Shown here one piece after another: positions 46,245 to 55,695 of a stretch of 64,000 nt of DNA. The position numbers and the translations under genes are program-made. Location: contig NZ_SNWA01000002.1 of assembly GCF_004361815.1 (NCBI RefSeq), forward strand, positions 1,364,001 through 1,428,000. The letters are read 5' to 3'. The DNA comes from Paraburkholderia sp. BL10I2N1. Lineage in GTDB: Bacteria; Pseudomonadota; Gammaproteobacteria; Burkholderiales; Burkholderiaceae. The notes below the pieces were generated by a model. That model made no database searches. It had not been told where the DNA came from and was given only the letters and a program-made list of their open reading frames with translations. Numbering within the stretch: position 1 is the first letter of the stretch; every line of letters begins with the position of its first letter.

Positions 46245-48085
46245 AGAACATCGATAACATTACTCAACGGACCATCATGTCGTCATTCGATCTGCGTCTC
46301 GCGACGCTTCGCCGCGCGTATCGCGAAGGCGCGCTCACGCCGCGCAAGCTCATCACCGAACTGCGCGCGAAAGCGGCTGCGCTTAATCCCGAGTTCAACC
46401 TCTTCATCCGTCTTCTGACGGAAGAGGAACTCGCGCCTTTCCTGACGCGGCTTGAAGAGCACGACGCCGCGAGCCTGCCGCTCTACGGAATTCCGTTCGC
46501 GATCAAGGACAATATCGATCTCGCGGGCATCGAAACGACGGCCGCTTGCCCCGCCTTTGCGTACACGCCAACCGAATCGGCGACGCTCGTCGCGCAGCTG
46601 ATCGCGCTCGGCGCGATCCCGCTCGGCAAGACCAACCTCGACCAGTTTGCGACCGGCCTCAACGGCACACGTTCGCCCTACGGCAAGTGCCGCAACAGCG
46701 TGCATCCCGACTATCCGTCGGGCGGATCGAGCGCGGGTTCGTCGCTGGCCGTCGCGCTCGGCGTCGCCACGTTCGCGCTCGGCACCGATACGGCCGGTTC
46801 GGGACGCGTGCCCGCCTCGCTGAACAATCTCGTCGGACTGAAGCCGAGCAAAGGCTTGCTGTCGACGGCGGGCGTCGTGCCTGCGTGCCGCACGCTCGAC
46901 TGCGTCACATTCTTCACGGCGACAGCAGCGGAAGCCAGCGAACTGCTTGCGCTGACCGCCCATGTCGATCCGCGCGACGCGTACAGCCGCATGAATCCGC
47001 AATGGAACGACGCATGCGCGTTTGGCACGCCCAGCGCGTTCCGCTTCGGCGTGCCTGCGCAACTCGAATTCGCAGGATGCCCGGAAAGCCCCGCGTTGTT
47101 CGCGCAGGCGCGCGCGATGCTCGAAGCGGCGGGAGGCGAAGCGGTCGAGATCGATTTCGGGCCGTTCGTCGAAGCGGCCCAACTGCTCTATCAAGGCCCC
47201 TGGGTCGCGGAACACTACAGCGTGACCGGCGAACTGATGACGACGCAACCGGACGCCGTGCTACCCGTCATTCGTGATGTACTTGCGAAAGCGCCGGGCG
47301 CCACTGCCGTCGAACTCTTCCGCGCGCAGTACCGGCTACAGGATTTGAAGGCCGTGTGCGATGCCGCGCTCGACACGCTCGACTTCGTGCTCACGCCGAC
47401 GTATCCGCGCCCGGTCACGCTCGCAGAACTCGAACGCGATCCGATCGGTCCGAACTCACTGCTCGGCTACTACACGAACTTCATCAACCTGCTCGACTAT
47501 GCAGCGGTCGCCGTGCCGACGCGCTTCATGAACAACGGGCTGCCGTGGGGCGTCACGGTGTTCGGCCGCGCGTTCACCGATCAGTATCTGCTCGGCGTCG
47601 CGGACCTGTTTCAGCGCACGAGCGGCATCAAATGCGTGGGAGCCAATGCCGTCGATGCAGGCCCGCCGGGCGTCGCCAGCCACGATCGCATGTCCGTCGT
47701 GGTCTGCGGCGCGCATATGCAAGGCTTGCCGTTGAATCACGATCTCGTTTCCCGAGGCGCGGAACTCGTGCGTGCGACCCGCACCGCGTCGATGTATCGA
47801 TTGTGCGCACTGCCCGCCTCCGCAGACGGAAAGCGTCGCCCCGGCATGTGGCGCGCCGAGGAAAACGGCGTCGGCGTCGCCGTGGAGGTCTGGGAAATGC
47901 CTTCTGCAGAATTCGGCTCGCTTATCGCAACGGTGCCGTCACCGCTCGCGTTGGGTAAAGTCGAACTGGCGGACGGTTCGTGGCAAACAGGGTTCCTCTG
48001 CGAGCCGTATGGAGTGGCATTGGGCGAGGATATTTCGAAATTCGGCGGATGGCGTGCGTGGCTGGCCCAGCCCATAGGTGTCTGA
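46241..48085 (+). CDS. atzF: Allophanate hydrolase
   Basis: This 614-aa amidase-signature enzyme splits allophanate to ammonia and carbon dioxide. The catalytic triad is in view: Lys in GIPFAIKDNIDLAG near residue 89, cis-Ser in YPSGGSSAGSSLAV near residue 164 and the nucleophile Ser in GTDTAGSGRVPAS near residue 188. A C-terminal domain of about 130 residues, typical of AtzF, follows. I placed the start at the ATGA overlap with the carboxylase remnant; an ATG 12 codons later is the alternative. The gene is intact and full length. Confidence 0.92.
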   Translation: MKNIDNITQRTIMSSFDLRLATLRRAYREGALTPRKLITELRAKAAALNPEFNLFIRLLTEEELAPFLTRLEEHDAASLPLYGIPFAIKDNIDLAGIETTAACPAFAYTPTESATLVAQLIALGAIPLGKTNLDQFATGLNGTRSPYGKCRNSVHPDYPSGGSSAGSSLAVALGVATFALGTDTAGSGRVPASLNNLVGLKPSKGLLSTAGVVPACRTLDCVTFFTATAAEASELLALTAHVDPRDAYSRMNPQWNDACAFGTPSAFRFGVPAQLEFAGCPESPALFAQARAMLEAAGGEAVEIDFGPFVEAAQLLYQGPWVAEHYSVTGELMTTQPDAVLPVIRDVLAKAPGATAVELFRAQYRLQDLKAVCDAALDTLDFVLTPTYPRPVTLAELERDPIGPNSLLGYYTNFINLLDYAAVAVPTRFMNNGLPWGVTVFGRAFTDQYLLGVADLFQRTSGIKCVGANAVDAGPPGVASHDRMSVVVCGAHMQGLPLNHDLVSRGAELVRATRTASMYRLCALPASADGKRRPGMWRAEENGVGVAVEVWEMPSAEFGSLIATVPSPLALGKVELADGSWQTGFLCEPYGVALGEDISKFGGWRAWLAQPIGV

Positions 48086-48124
48086 TTCATCCACGCCACG
48101 GTATATGTCAATCGAACTAAACAT

Positions 48125-48163
48125 GGAACCCCCTCACGGGACTGTTAAAAAGCGTGGGGTTCC
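48125..48163. repeat. Inverted repeat at the inner end of the ISKra4-like remnant
   Basis: GGAACCCC at 48125-48132 pairs exactly with GGGGTTCC at 48156-48163. It lies just beyond the transposase stop codon and is either part of the element's terminal region or a hairpin terminator. There is no long T-run after it on the plus strand. Confidence 0.4.
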
Positions 48164-48800
48164 GCTCCTTCCGCCTGCTGCATGAACTCGAGAAAGCGGG
48201 CGACGTCCCCCGGTACTTCGTCCATGCGCGCCCTATGGGCCGCAAGTTTGGCTGCCAAATCACCGTTGATCACCGCACATCGCACCTGAGCAAGTAAATG
48301 AGCGCCGCGTGGCGTCCAGCGCATGTGCTGGTGCTTGCACATGCGAGCGTTGATCACCTGATTCACCGCCGACTCTGCCATCGCCGTCGAAATCGGCCTG
48401 TGCTCGCGATAGTGCTTCCCGTAGGCGATTGTTGAGCCGCTATTGCTCTCGAGGTACGCGAACAACTCGCCTACGCGATAGTCGAGTTGCTCCAGGCTTC
48501 GCGTGAATCGAGCCGTCTGTGCCACCACGATGCGACAGAGCAGCAAGATCTGTCGCATTCGTTGCTCCGCTTTACTGCGTTGGCGTGCCAAAAGCACCAG
48601 CGTAATCGGTTGACATAGGTGCGCAACGCTTTCTTCGTGTACTGCTCGGTCTCGGATCGTGCCAGTAGACCCCTTACGATCTGCTCGAGATGCCGCGCCC
48701 GCATCGAGATGTGAAACCGGTCAAGTATCGGCGTCGCGGTGAATGGAAGTTGCCGATAGATGCTTTGGATCCCGTTGGCCCCGTCGGTGATCACCGAGAG
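48145..48800 (-). pseudogene. ISKra4-like transposase, C-terminal remnant, frameshifted
   Basis: Starting at the junction with the IS6 element, the minus strand reads VITDGANGIQSIYRQLPFTA, DRFHISMRARHLEQI and YVNRLRWCFWHA. A one-base shift near 48590 breaks the frame before it continues as RQRSKAEQRMRQILLLCR and MCKHQHMRWTPRGAHLLAQVR. These are features of ISKra4-family DDE transposases. The N-terminal part is absent, cut off exactly where the IS6 terminal repeat begins at 48801. Confidence 0.72.
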
Positions 48801-48861
48801 GGTTCTGTCGCGCTAATGCGCTGGGGTAAAATTCAGCGAACGGAAATTGCAGACGCTCAAG

Positions 48862-50414
48862 ATGACTAGGACGACAAAGACACCGCGTGAGACATTGCCG
48901 CCTGGGATCGCCAAGGTGCTGAAGCGACTGCACTACCCACTGGAGGTAATTTTGCTGTGCGTGCGGTGGTACGTGGCGTACTCGCTGAGCCTGCGCAATC
49001 TGGAAGAGATGATGGCGGAACGCGGTTTCGAGGTGGACCATTCGACGGTACACCGCTGGGTGATCAAACTCGTGCCCTTGTTCGAAAAAGCGTTTCGCCA
49101 GCACAAACGCCCGGTCGGCAAGAGCTGGAGGATGGACGAAACGTACAGTACGCCCAGCCAACGTAGCCTGCCTGCACGGGGGTGAAGTTGCTTGAGCATG
49201 TTTTGAATGCAAAACCCGGAGAAGTTGTCGTTGCGGTCCCGGGGTATGCCCTTTCTCTGCTGCGAGAGAAAGTGAGCCGAAGCGGCGGTGACTTGCTGAC
49301 ACTGGCAAGGTGACGAAGTCCGTGGGAAACGGGGCTTGCGGCGAAGCGGTTACGCCAAGATGAGCCTCCAGGCTGAGCATGGGACGGTTGAGGAACACGA
49401 ACCTGTTTGAACGCATCTGAGGGTTGAATCGTCACCCCTGCCTACACCGCTTAACAGGCAGGTCGCGGATTGTTGCCGATCATGTGTACGGGTCGGCAAC
49501 GCGAATGCTGACTGGATATGTAGGCCCGTCAGCAGGGAGCCATGGAGAGCGCGCAGCTAGGCGGTGGTATTCGCGACGACTTGCGGCAAGCAAGGATAAA
49601 GACTGCGACAGGCAGCCTCGCCCGTGCGCTTGAGTCCAGCATGTGAACTGGGGAAGGCTTGCATAGATGTCAAGGGAGTGTGCCCCCGATGATGTGCAAG
49701 CTGGCGGAGCCTCCGTAGTAGTCCGAGGCCGGGAAAGCCGGCTACATGGCGAAGGGAGGCAGTTGAAGTAGTTTGCCTGATTGATTAACTGACTGCAGTG
49801 AGGTGAAGACCTTCGATAATCAGTGAAATACAAAGCAAACTGGTGGCACGGTGGCATGGTGTCGCCTTCGATTAGACCGATACTTCAGCGGAGAGCCGGA
49901 TGCGCTGAGAGGCGCACGTCCGGTTCGGGGAGGAGAGGCAGGGAAATAGTTCGACTACGCCCTGTCTCTTACTCCACTCAAGGTGCGCGGCCAGTGGAAG
50001 TACTTGTATCGTGCGGTGGATAAGGCCGGAAAGACCGTCGATTTCCTGCTGAGAGCCCATCGGGACAAGGCTGCCGCGCGTCGCTACTTCGAGAAATCCA
50101 TCGATCAGAACGGCGAACCGGGAACCATCACCGTAGACAAAAGTGGTGCCAATCTGGCCGCCCTGCAAGCCATCAACGCCGAACGGAAAACGCCCATCAA
50201 GGTGCGCCAGGTCAAATATCTGAACAACGTTGTCGAACAGGACCATCGCGTGATCAAACGTATCATCAAACCCATGATGGGTTTCAAGGATTTTCGTTGC
50301 GCCCGCATCATCCTGTCGGGCATCGAACTGATGCATATGATCAGGAAGGGCCAGATGAAAGATGCTGGCGCAGAGCGGACTGCTGCCGAACAATTCTATC
50401 CGCTCGTCACGTAA
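48862..50414 (+). CDS. IS6-family transposase, coding sequence split by a group II intron
   Basis: Exon 1 is 48862-49147 and exon 2 is 49978-50414. Together they total 723 bases, exactly 241 codons with the stop, so precise excision of 49148-49977 restores a 240-aa transposase. The joined codon becomes ATC in the motif WRMDETY-IKVRGQWKYLYR. The DDE residues are visible: Asp in RMDETY, Asp in ITVDKSG and Glu in VVEQDHR. Without splicing, translation runs into the intron and stops about 13 residues after exon 1. A second start (48847) is possible but less well placed. Confidence 0.85.
49148..49977 (+). mobile_element. ORF-less group II intron (830 nt)
   Basis: The intron begins GTACGCCCAGCC, close to the bacterial GTGCG consensus, and ends CTCCAC. 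Domain V is at 49893-49926. Domain VI (stem AGAGGCAGGG with CCCTGTCTCT) has a bulged adenine at 49971, 7 bases from the 3' end, as expected for the branch point. EBS1 TGTACG at 49485-49490 is the exact complement of the last six bases of exon 1 (CGTACA). EBS2 candidate TCGTC at 49429-49433 pairs with GACGA at 49135-49139, immediately upstream of IBS1. No reverse transcriptase frame exists inside, so maturase must come from elsewhere. Confidence 0.9.
49893..49926 (+). ncRNA. Group II intron domain V
   Basis: This is a 34-nt hairpin, the canonical size. The basal stem pairs GAGCCGG with CCGGTTC and contains the catalytic AGC triad. A two-base bulge leads to the upper stem TGCGC/GCGCA, capped by a purine-rich loop. 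This is the most conserved part of group II introns and makes the identification secure. Confidence 0.92.
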
Positions 50415-50548
50415 GCAGTCCTGACCATATCGGACTTGCTTCTCCTGCCGCCCTTATCGCGACACAACCTGTCGGGAGCGGTCGCAAAAGCCATCGGTTC
50501 ACCGAAGCTTGCCACGTGAGTTAGAGGTCACACGACAAATCGACAGAA

Positions 50549-51829
50549 ATGGACAAAGAACTAGATCTGAGGAAAATCAAGACCAGGGCACTACTGCTGC
50601 TGTTGATTGCGGCCTGCGTTTTCCTGACAACCGCACTTCTTCCCCGCGGTTTCTGGGTGGACGGCATCAAGGCAGTATCAGAAGCGGCGATGGTTGGCGC
50701 ACTCGCCGACTGGTTTGCAGTCGTAGCGCTGTTCAGGCGGGTTCCCATTCCCTTCGTCTCCCCGCATACGGAAATCATCCCCAGGAACAAGGACAAGATC
50801 GCCGACAACCTGGCAATCTTCATTCGGGAGAAGTTTCTCGATGTCTCGTCTATTGTCGGACTGATCAGGAAGCACGATCCGGCGCAGAGGATCACCGAAT
50901 GGTTGAGCGCGCCGGCCAATACCGACCTGCTGGGCGGCTACGTGGTGAAACTAACCGGCGGCATTCTGGATTTGACGGACGACGTACGCGTCCAGACATT
51001 CATCAAGGACGCGCTCCACGCCGTCATCGACAAGGTCGATTTGTCGAAGTCGATGGGTGCCATTCTGGACACGTTGACGAAGGACGGTCGACACCAGGAA
51101 TTGCTGGACGAAGGGATCGCGAAGTTCGTTGCGCTGCTGCGCGAGCCGACAACCCGTAGCTTCATCGCCGCGCGTATCGTCGATTGGCTCAAAAGCGAAT
51201 ACCCGGCGATGGAAAAGTTTCTGCCCACCAACTGGGTTGGAGAAAGCGGTGCGGAGATGATTGCCAATGCCGTCGACACGGTACTCATCCAGATAAGCGA
51301 GGACCCCAATCATCAGCTTCGCAGGAACTTTGACGATGTCGTGGAGCGGTTGATCATCAGGCTCAAGACCGACCGGGCTTTTCTGGAGAAAGGCGCGGAG
51401 CTCAAGCGTTATCTGAGGGACGGCGAAGCGCTCAATCTGTACGTCAAGGATCTGTGGGGGCAATTGCGCGCCTGGCTCAAGCAGGATCTGGCACGCTGCG
51501 ATTCTACGATGCACGCGAGAGCCGTGGCGATGGGCAAATGGGTTGGCGACGAACTGGCCCGGAATGCGCAACTGCGCCAGTCGCTAAACGAGCACATGGA
51601 GGACGCGGCGCGAGCGATGGCGCCTGACTTTGCGCAGTTCCTCACGCGGCACATCAGCGACACGGTAAAAAACTGGGATTCCCGCGAAATGTCCCGGCAG
51701 ATCGAGCTGAATATCGGCAAGGATTTGCAGTACATCCGCATCAACGGGACCATGGTGGGCGGTTTGATCGGGTTCGTGCTTTACGGGAGTTCGTACGTGA
51801 TCGATGTTTTGCGAGCATATGTAGCATGA
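50549..51829 (+). CDS. DUF445 family membrane protein (YjiN-like)
   Basis: This 426-aa protein has an N-terminal hydrophobic segment (ALLLLLIAACVFLTTALL, residues about 13-30) and a C-terminal one (GTMVGGLIGFVLYGSSYVID). The family signature is AMVGALADWFAVVALFRRVP near residues 46-65, followed by IIPRNKDKIADNL. The helical middle portion is amphipathic. Members are inner-membrane proteins of unknown function. It stands alone between two transposon remnants and is intact. The ATG at 50549 is the first plausible start. Confidence 0.9.
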   Translation: MDKELDLRKIKTRALLLLLIAACVFLTTALLPRGFWVDGIKAVSEAAMVGALADWFAVVALFRRVPIPFVSPHTEIIPRNKDKIADNLAIFIREKFLDVSSIVGLIRKHDPAQRITEWLSAPANTDLLGGYVVKLTGGILDLTDDVRVQTFIKDALHAVIDKVDLSKSMGAILDTLTKDGRHQELLDEGIAKFVALLREPTTRSFIAARIVDWLKSEYPAMEKFLPTNWVGESGAEMIANAVDTVLIQISEDPNHQLRRNFDDVVERLIIRLKTDRAFLEKGAELKRYLRDGEALNLYVKDLWGQLRAWLKQDLARCDSTMHARAVAMGKWVGDELARNAQLRQSLNEHMEDAARAMAPDFAQFLTRHISDTVKNWDSREMSRQIELNIGKDLQYIRINGTMVGGLIGFVLYGSSYVIDVLRAYVA

Positions 51830-52107
51830 CGCAGCAGCGGTCAATCGTGGCTTCTGTACCGCCTGCCATCCCTCCTACGAGAAGCCGGAAGGCTCTGATG
51901 CGACTAGCGGTGATCGCTGGCGCATTTTACGCCGACATATGGGGAGTCGCTCACGAAAAGGCCACCGGCAAGCGCCTGCATTCCGGAGACCGCGCCAAAG
52001 TTGGGGCTCTACGCTGCGATACGGTGCGCAGGGTCGTTGCTGGCGAATGCCGGGGCTTCGTCACGTTGATTTTTGACGGCGCGAAAATGCAGCGGAAGCG
52101 CGTTTGT

Positions 52108-52840
52108 TCAGAAGGCTGACGGATTTTGGGCCAGTTCGGTGAAGCGATGCCACGCGGCAAACCGTTCGCCCAGTTGTTTGCGATAGAGCGAGGCGCGCAG
52201 TAAGTGCCGCTTGAGCGCGAAGTGCCGCCGGATCGGGCCGAAGCTCGACAGGAAAGCCTGCGTTCGCTCTGCGACCCTGAAGCCACGCATACGGCGCTCG
52301 CGTTCACGTGTCGGTTGGTGGCAGTTTTCAGCCCGGTTGTTCACACGAGCACCTGCCTTGACGAAGACGTGCCGGACGTTCGCCAGTTCGGGGAAATCAG
52401 CCTTCGCTGCCGGATAGCTGCGCAGTTGTTCAGTGACGATCTTGCCCGGCACTTCGCCACAAGAGGCCAGCGCACGCTTGAAGAAGCGCCTGGCTGCCGC
52501 CTTGTCGCGGCGCTTCTGCAACAGGATATCGAGTTCGGCTCCGTGCTGATCGACAGCACGCCACAGCAGGTAGGGCTCGCCGCGCAGTTTCACAAATACT
52601 TCGCATAAATGCCAGGTGGATCCCGGCTTGCAGCGGGCAGCCTTGGCGCAAAGTGCGAAGCCCGCGCCAAACTTGTCTCACCAGCGGCGGATCGTTTCGT
52701 AGCTGAAGACAACACCCCGCTCAAACAGCAGTTCTTCGATGTCACGCAGGCTCGACTGAAACCGGAAGTACCAGCGAACTGCGCAACTGATGACCACTGC
52801 CGGAAAGCGATCTGCCTCAGGAACTCTATAAATCGCTTAC
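52108..52840 (-). pseudogene. IS6-family transposase, inactivated second type
   Basis: The minus strand reads RFPAVVISCAVRWYFRFQSS, LRDIEELLFERGVVFSYETI and RRW, then an in-frame TGA at 52678-52680. It continues as DKFGAGFALC to TWHLCEVFVKLRGEPYLLWR, AVDQHGAELDILLQKRRDKA and TERERRMRGF. The first catalytic Asp of the DDE triad, expected in HLDEVF, is Cys (near 52605). The N-terminus also lacks a start codon. It is a dead copy, distinct from the element at 48801. Confidence 0.82.
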
Positions 52841-52859
52841 GTGGGTTCGGGGAACAGAG

Positions 52860-53120
52860 ATGGCGGACCACAAACGGTTCACCATCGCCACCGACATTGC
52901 CGTGTATTTCTGCGATCCCAAGCACCCCTGGCAACTCGGCTCGAATGAAAATACCAACGGCCTGTTAAGACAGTACTTTCCGAAAGGCATCGACCTGTCG
53001 GTCTACTCACAGGCCAAAATCAACGCCGTGGCACGAAGGCTGAACGAGCGACCACGAAAGACCCTGGATTACGAAACACCGGCCGAACGATTCCATCGAA
53101 CTATTGCATCGGCCGGTTGA
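52860..53120 (+). pseudogene. IS30-family transposase, C-terminal fragment
   Basis: An 86-codon frame matches the end of IS30-type transposases: ADHKRFTIATDIAVYFCDP, SNENTNGLLRQYFPKG with the last catalytic Glu, and RRLNERPRKTLDYETPAERF. The N-terminal helix-turn-helix and the first two catalytic Asp residues are missing. It abuts the dead IS6-type copy, so one element was probably cut by the other. Confidence 0.85.
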
Positions 53121-53182
53121 ATCCGCCATTCGGAAGCGGCCGTTCGCGGGCCAGATTTGGACCGCTCGTTGAGCGCTTCACT

Positions 53183-54094
53183 TTAGTTACAGTCGCACGG
53201 AGATCCTGCAAGGACACGGCGTTTCAGTTTGAATCCAGCCAGGTTCGTTCCACCTTCGGCAGCGAGAAGCAAGACCGCGATCCAGATCGGAATATACGTT
53301 AGCCACTGTTCCGCATGGATTCGCTCTCCAAGCATCAGGGAGACCATCACCATCAGAACTGGCTCAACATACCCCAGCAATCCGAACAGCCCGAATGGAA
53401 GCAGCCGGTTCGCAGCCGTATAGGCCATAAAAGCGGCAGCACTGATGATAGCGAGCAAACAAAGCAAAACGCTCAGGTGCGGGGCGGTAGAAAAAGCATC
53501 GTGTGGAGTGCGGGAGACAAAGCAGAACGCAGCGGGCAAGGTTAGCGTGACGTCAAACCAGAGGCCGCCAAGGTGAGCCGTATTCAGCCTGCGCCGCAGA
53601 GCGAAATACGCGGGGAACCCGAGACAGACAAAGAGCGATGTCCAGGATACGCCGCCAACTTGATAGAGTTCGTTAGCGACGCCGATGGCTGCGGATGCGG
53701 CCGCGAGCTTCTGCATACCGCTCAGTCTCTCTTTGTAGAAGTAGCGGCCAACAAGCAGCATCACCAATGGAAGCAGGAAGTAGCCCATGGAGACGTTAAG
53801 CGCCTGGCCATTGAGGGGGGCCCACATGAACAGCCATTGCTGGCTTCCCAAAAGCGCGCTGCTCAGCACAAGGTAAAGGAATAGCTGAGGACGCTTTCTG
53901 ATCCGGAAACACAATGCCTTAACCTTGCTCCATTCGCCAGTTGCAATCAAGAAAACGGTGATGCAAGGCATCATGAGAACCATCCGCCAGCCAAATATCA
54001 ACTCGCCCGTAAGCGGGTGCAGCAACGTAGAGTAATAATACAAACCCGCAAAGAGGCTTGTGGCTGTGATGGACAAAGCTACACCTTTCAACAC
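53183..54094 (-). CDS. RarD/EamA-type transporter
   Basis: This 303-aa protein has ten predicted membrane segments of the drug/metabolite transporter superfamily. The start MLKGVALSITATSLFAGLYY and segments LLGSQQWLFMWAPLNGQALN and VSMGYFLLPLVMLLVGRYFY are typical of RarD proteins, as is LGYVEPVLMVMVSLMLGERI in the second half. Substrate and direction are unknown; relatives export metabolites or confer resistance. A LysR gene lies 23 bases upstream on the same strand. Confidence 0.87.
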   Translation of the reverse strand: MLKGVALSITATSLFAGLYYYSTLLHPLTGELIFGWRMVLMMPCITVFLIATGEWSKVKALCFRIRKRPQLFLYLVLSSALLGSQQWLFMWAPLNGQALNVSMGYFLLPLVMLLVGRYFYKERLSGMQKLAAASAAIGVANELYQVGGVSWTSLFVCLGFPAYFALRRRLNTAHLGGLWFDVTLTLPAAFCFVSRTPHDAFSTAPHLSVLLCLLAIISAAAFMAYTAANRLLPFGLFGLLGYVEPVLMVMVSLMLGERIHAEQWLTYIPIWIAVLLLAAEGGTNLAGFKLKRRVLAGSPCDCN

Positions 54095-54117
54095 ATCGTT
54101 CTCCTATTTAAGGCTCG

Positions 54118-55056
54118 TCATCGCAGGGGAAAATCCCACGGTGCTCCGTGCCTGAATCGGCTTTCGATCCAGCTTTTGAAGGCAGACACCGGTGCTGCTT
54201 CATATTTGGCGGAAGGCCGGACAAAAGATATGTCTCCCGCTGAATCCAGTTCCCAATCCGGCAGTACGCGGACCAGTCGTCCTTGCGATATGTCCTGATT
54301 CATAAGCCACTCCCCCGCGCCGACAATTCCTGCTCCCGAAACAGCGGCTGCTAGCAACGTGTCGCTATCGTTAGTCGTTAAACTTCCGTCGACAGGACAG
54401 GTGTGTCGCTCCTCTCCACGAACCAGCTTCCATTCCGGGAATGATGTGAATCCGCTAAAGCGAAGGCAATTGTGATTTATCAAATCGGCCGGTCCTGCGG
54501 GGTGGCCTCGCCTTTTGACATAGGACGGTGCAGCGCCCAGAATCCGGCGATGCGTGCTTAGTTTTTTTGCTACCAGTCGGCTGTCTGCAAGCTCACCGAT
54601 ACGTATAGCTGCGTCGAACCCTTCGCGTATCAGATCGACAAATCGCTCATCAAACTCAGCGACCACTTTTACCGCCGGATACGTCTCCATAAACTCTGGC
54701 AGTATCGGTGCAATCCATCGACGCCCCATCGAAGCAGGGAGCGCCAGTCTCAAAATTCCTCGGACGTCGGCAGATTCGCTTGCTGCCTGCCGCTCTGCAT
54801 CACTGATCATCGCCATTGCCATTTGCAGACGCGACGCCATATCTAGCCCAACCTGGGTCAATCGAACATGTCGCGTCGATCGCTCCATCAATCGGACGCC
54901 AAGTCGTGCCTCCATCGCGGCTATCCGCTTCGAAAGCACGGTCGGGTGGCGGTTCAAAAGCTTCCCGGCTGCAACGAAGCTGCCTTGCTTTGCCACCGCA
55001 AGGAAGGCAGCGATTTCGTCCGAGTGACGGTTATCGAAAATATTGTCGTATTCCAT
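54118..55056 (-). CDS. LysR-family transcriptional regulator
   Basis: This regulator of about 312 aa has a helix-turn-helix in EIAAFLAVAKQGSFVAAGKL and LLNRHPTVLSKRIAAMEARL (residues about 13-55) and a CrgA-like effector domain (LRLALPASMGRRWIAPILPE). I used the start MEYDNI at 55056; an upstream ATG adds eight residues. It is followed by the RarD gene on the same strand, which it may control. Confidence 0.86.
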   Translation of the reverse strand: MEYDNIFDNRHSDEIAAFLAVAKQGSFVAAGKLLNRHPTVLSKRIAAMEARLGVRLMERSTRHVRLTQVGLDMASRLQMAMAMISDAERQAASESADVRGILRLALPASMGRRWIAPILPEFMETYPAVKVVAEFDERFVDLIREGFDAAIRIGELADSRLVAKKLSTHRRILGAAPSYVKRRGHPAGPADLINHNCLRFSGFTSFPEWKLVRGEERHTCPVDGSLTTNDSDTLLAAAVSGAGIVGAGEWLMNQDISQGRLVRVLPDWELDSAGDISFVRPSAKYEAAPVSAFKSWIESRFRHGAPWDFPLR

Positions 55057-55695
55057 TGGTCCGTCCGAGAGGTTGAACAAGATCGCGATTGCGCTGATTT
55101 CGTGATCGACGCGTCCGACCGTCTCCCGATGACCTTTCGTTGCGTCAAATTATGGGAAAGTCGGACTCGTGCATCAAGCTAGATAAGTGCAGGTTAATTG
55201 CTGCACATGATGCAGCAATTCCGCAACGGATGGCAGGGAAGCCGAGAGACTTGCGGGGTCACATCGCAGGGGATGGCAGCTAACACTTCGAAAGCGGCCG
55301 CAGGATAACTGGCGCCTGGCGTCCCTGATTAGCCGGTCGCCCCCGCTGAGCAATGACGTCACAAAGCAGCCGCTAGCGCACAGCGAATGCTTTTGAATGG
55401 TGGCTTACGTTGAAGTCGGCGAGCACGTACAGTCGGCCACAAGTTGACATTCGCCAGTGGCCATAACGAGACGTTCGAATGGCCGGTACATCCACGAAGG
55501 AGTCGTCCGGAATTCACGTAGATCACGCACCTGATCATGCAGTTGTCAACGGTGCGGTTTCTGGTGGCGGGGCATGGCGCCTTTTCACTGGTGGAAAGGC
55601 TACCGGACAGCGCCGGGCCCCTGCGTCCGTTGCCATCGTTAATCATGGCGCGGTCCTTTCAACGTCGACGCGTTTCGCCGTTGCATTTCAACCAT
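55057..55695. other. Intergenic region between two LysR genes, no supported gene
   Basis: About 640 bases hold only short frames without ribosome sites or family features. The 54118 gene's promoter must be near its left end. Scattered segments with coding-like composition around 55400-55650 may be decayed gene fragments, but I cannot identify them. Confidence 0.4.

Larger units (their letters stand above)
48801..50469 (+). mobile_element. IS6-family insertion sequence carrying a group II intron
   Basis: The left end at 48801 begins GGTTCTGTCGCG and the right end, read inward from 50469, begins GGTTGTGTCGCG, forming imperfect terminal repeats. Between them are one transposase gene and the intron. 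The eight flanking bases on each side do not match, so the element either moved without leaving a duplication or has since recombined. The left end interrupts the ISKra4-like gene. Confidence 0.82.

Noticed and set aside
43976..48085. Urea degradation operon (urea carboxylase/allophanate hydrolase) as the original function
   Set aside because: The DUF1989 pair and the guanidine-I riboswitch point to guanidine as the substrate; the urea naming is historical.
49148..49977. A reverse transcriptase/maturase gene inside the group II intron
   Set aside because: Frames on both strands were inspected; the longest has about 125 codons and none shows reverse transcriptase motifs.
48793..50477. 8-bp target duplication around the IS6-family element
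   Set aside because: The flanking octamers (ACCGAGAG and TGTCGGGA) do not match.
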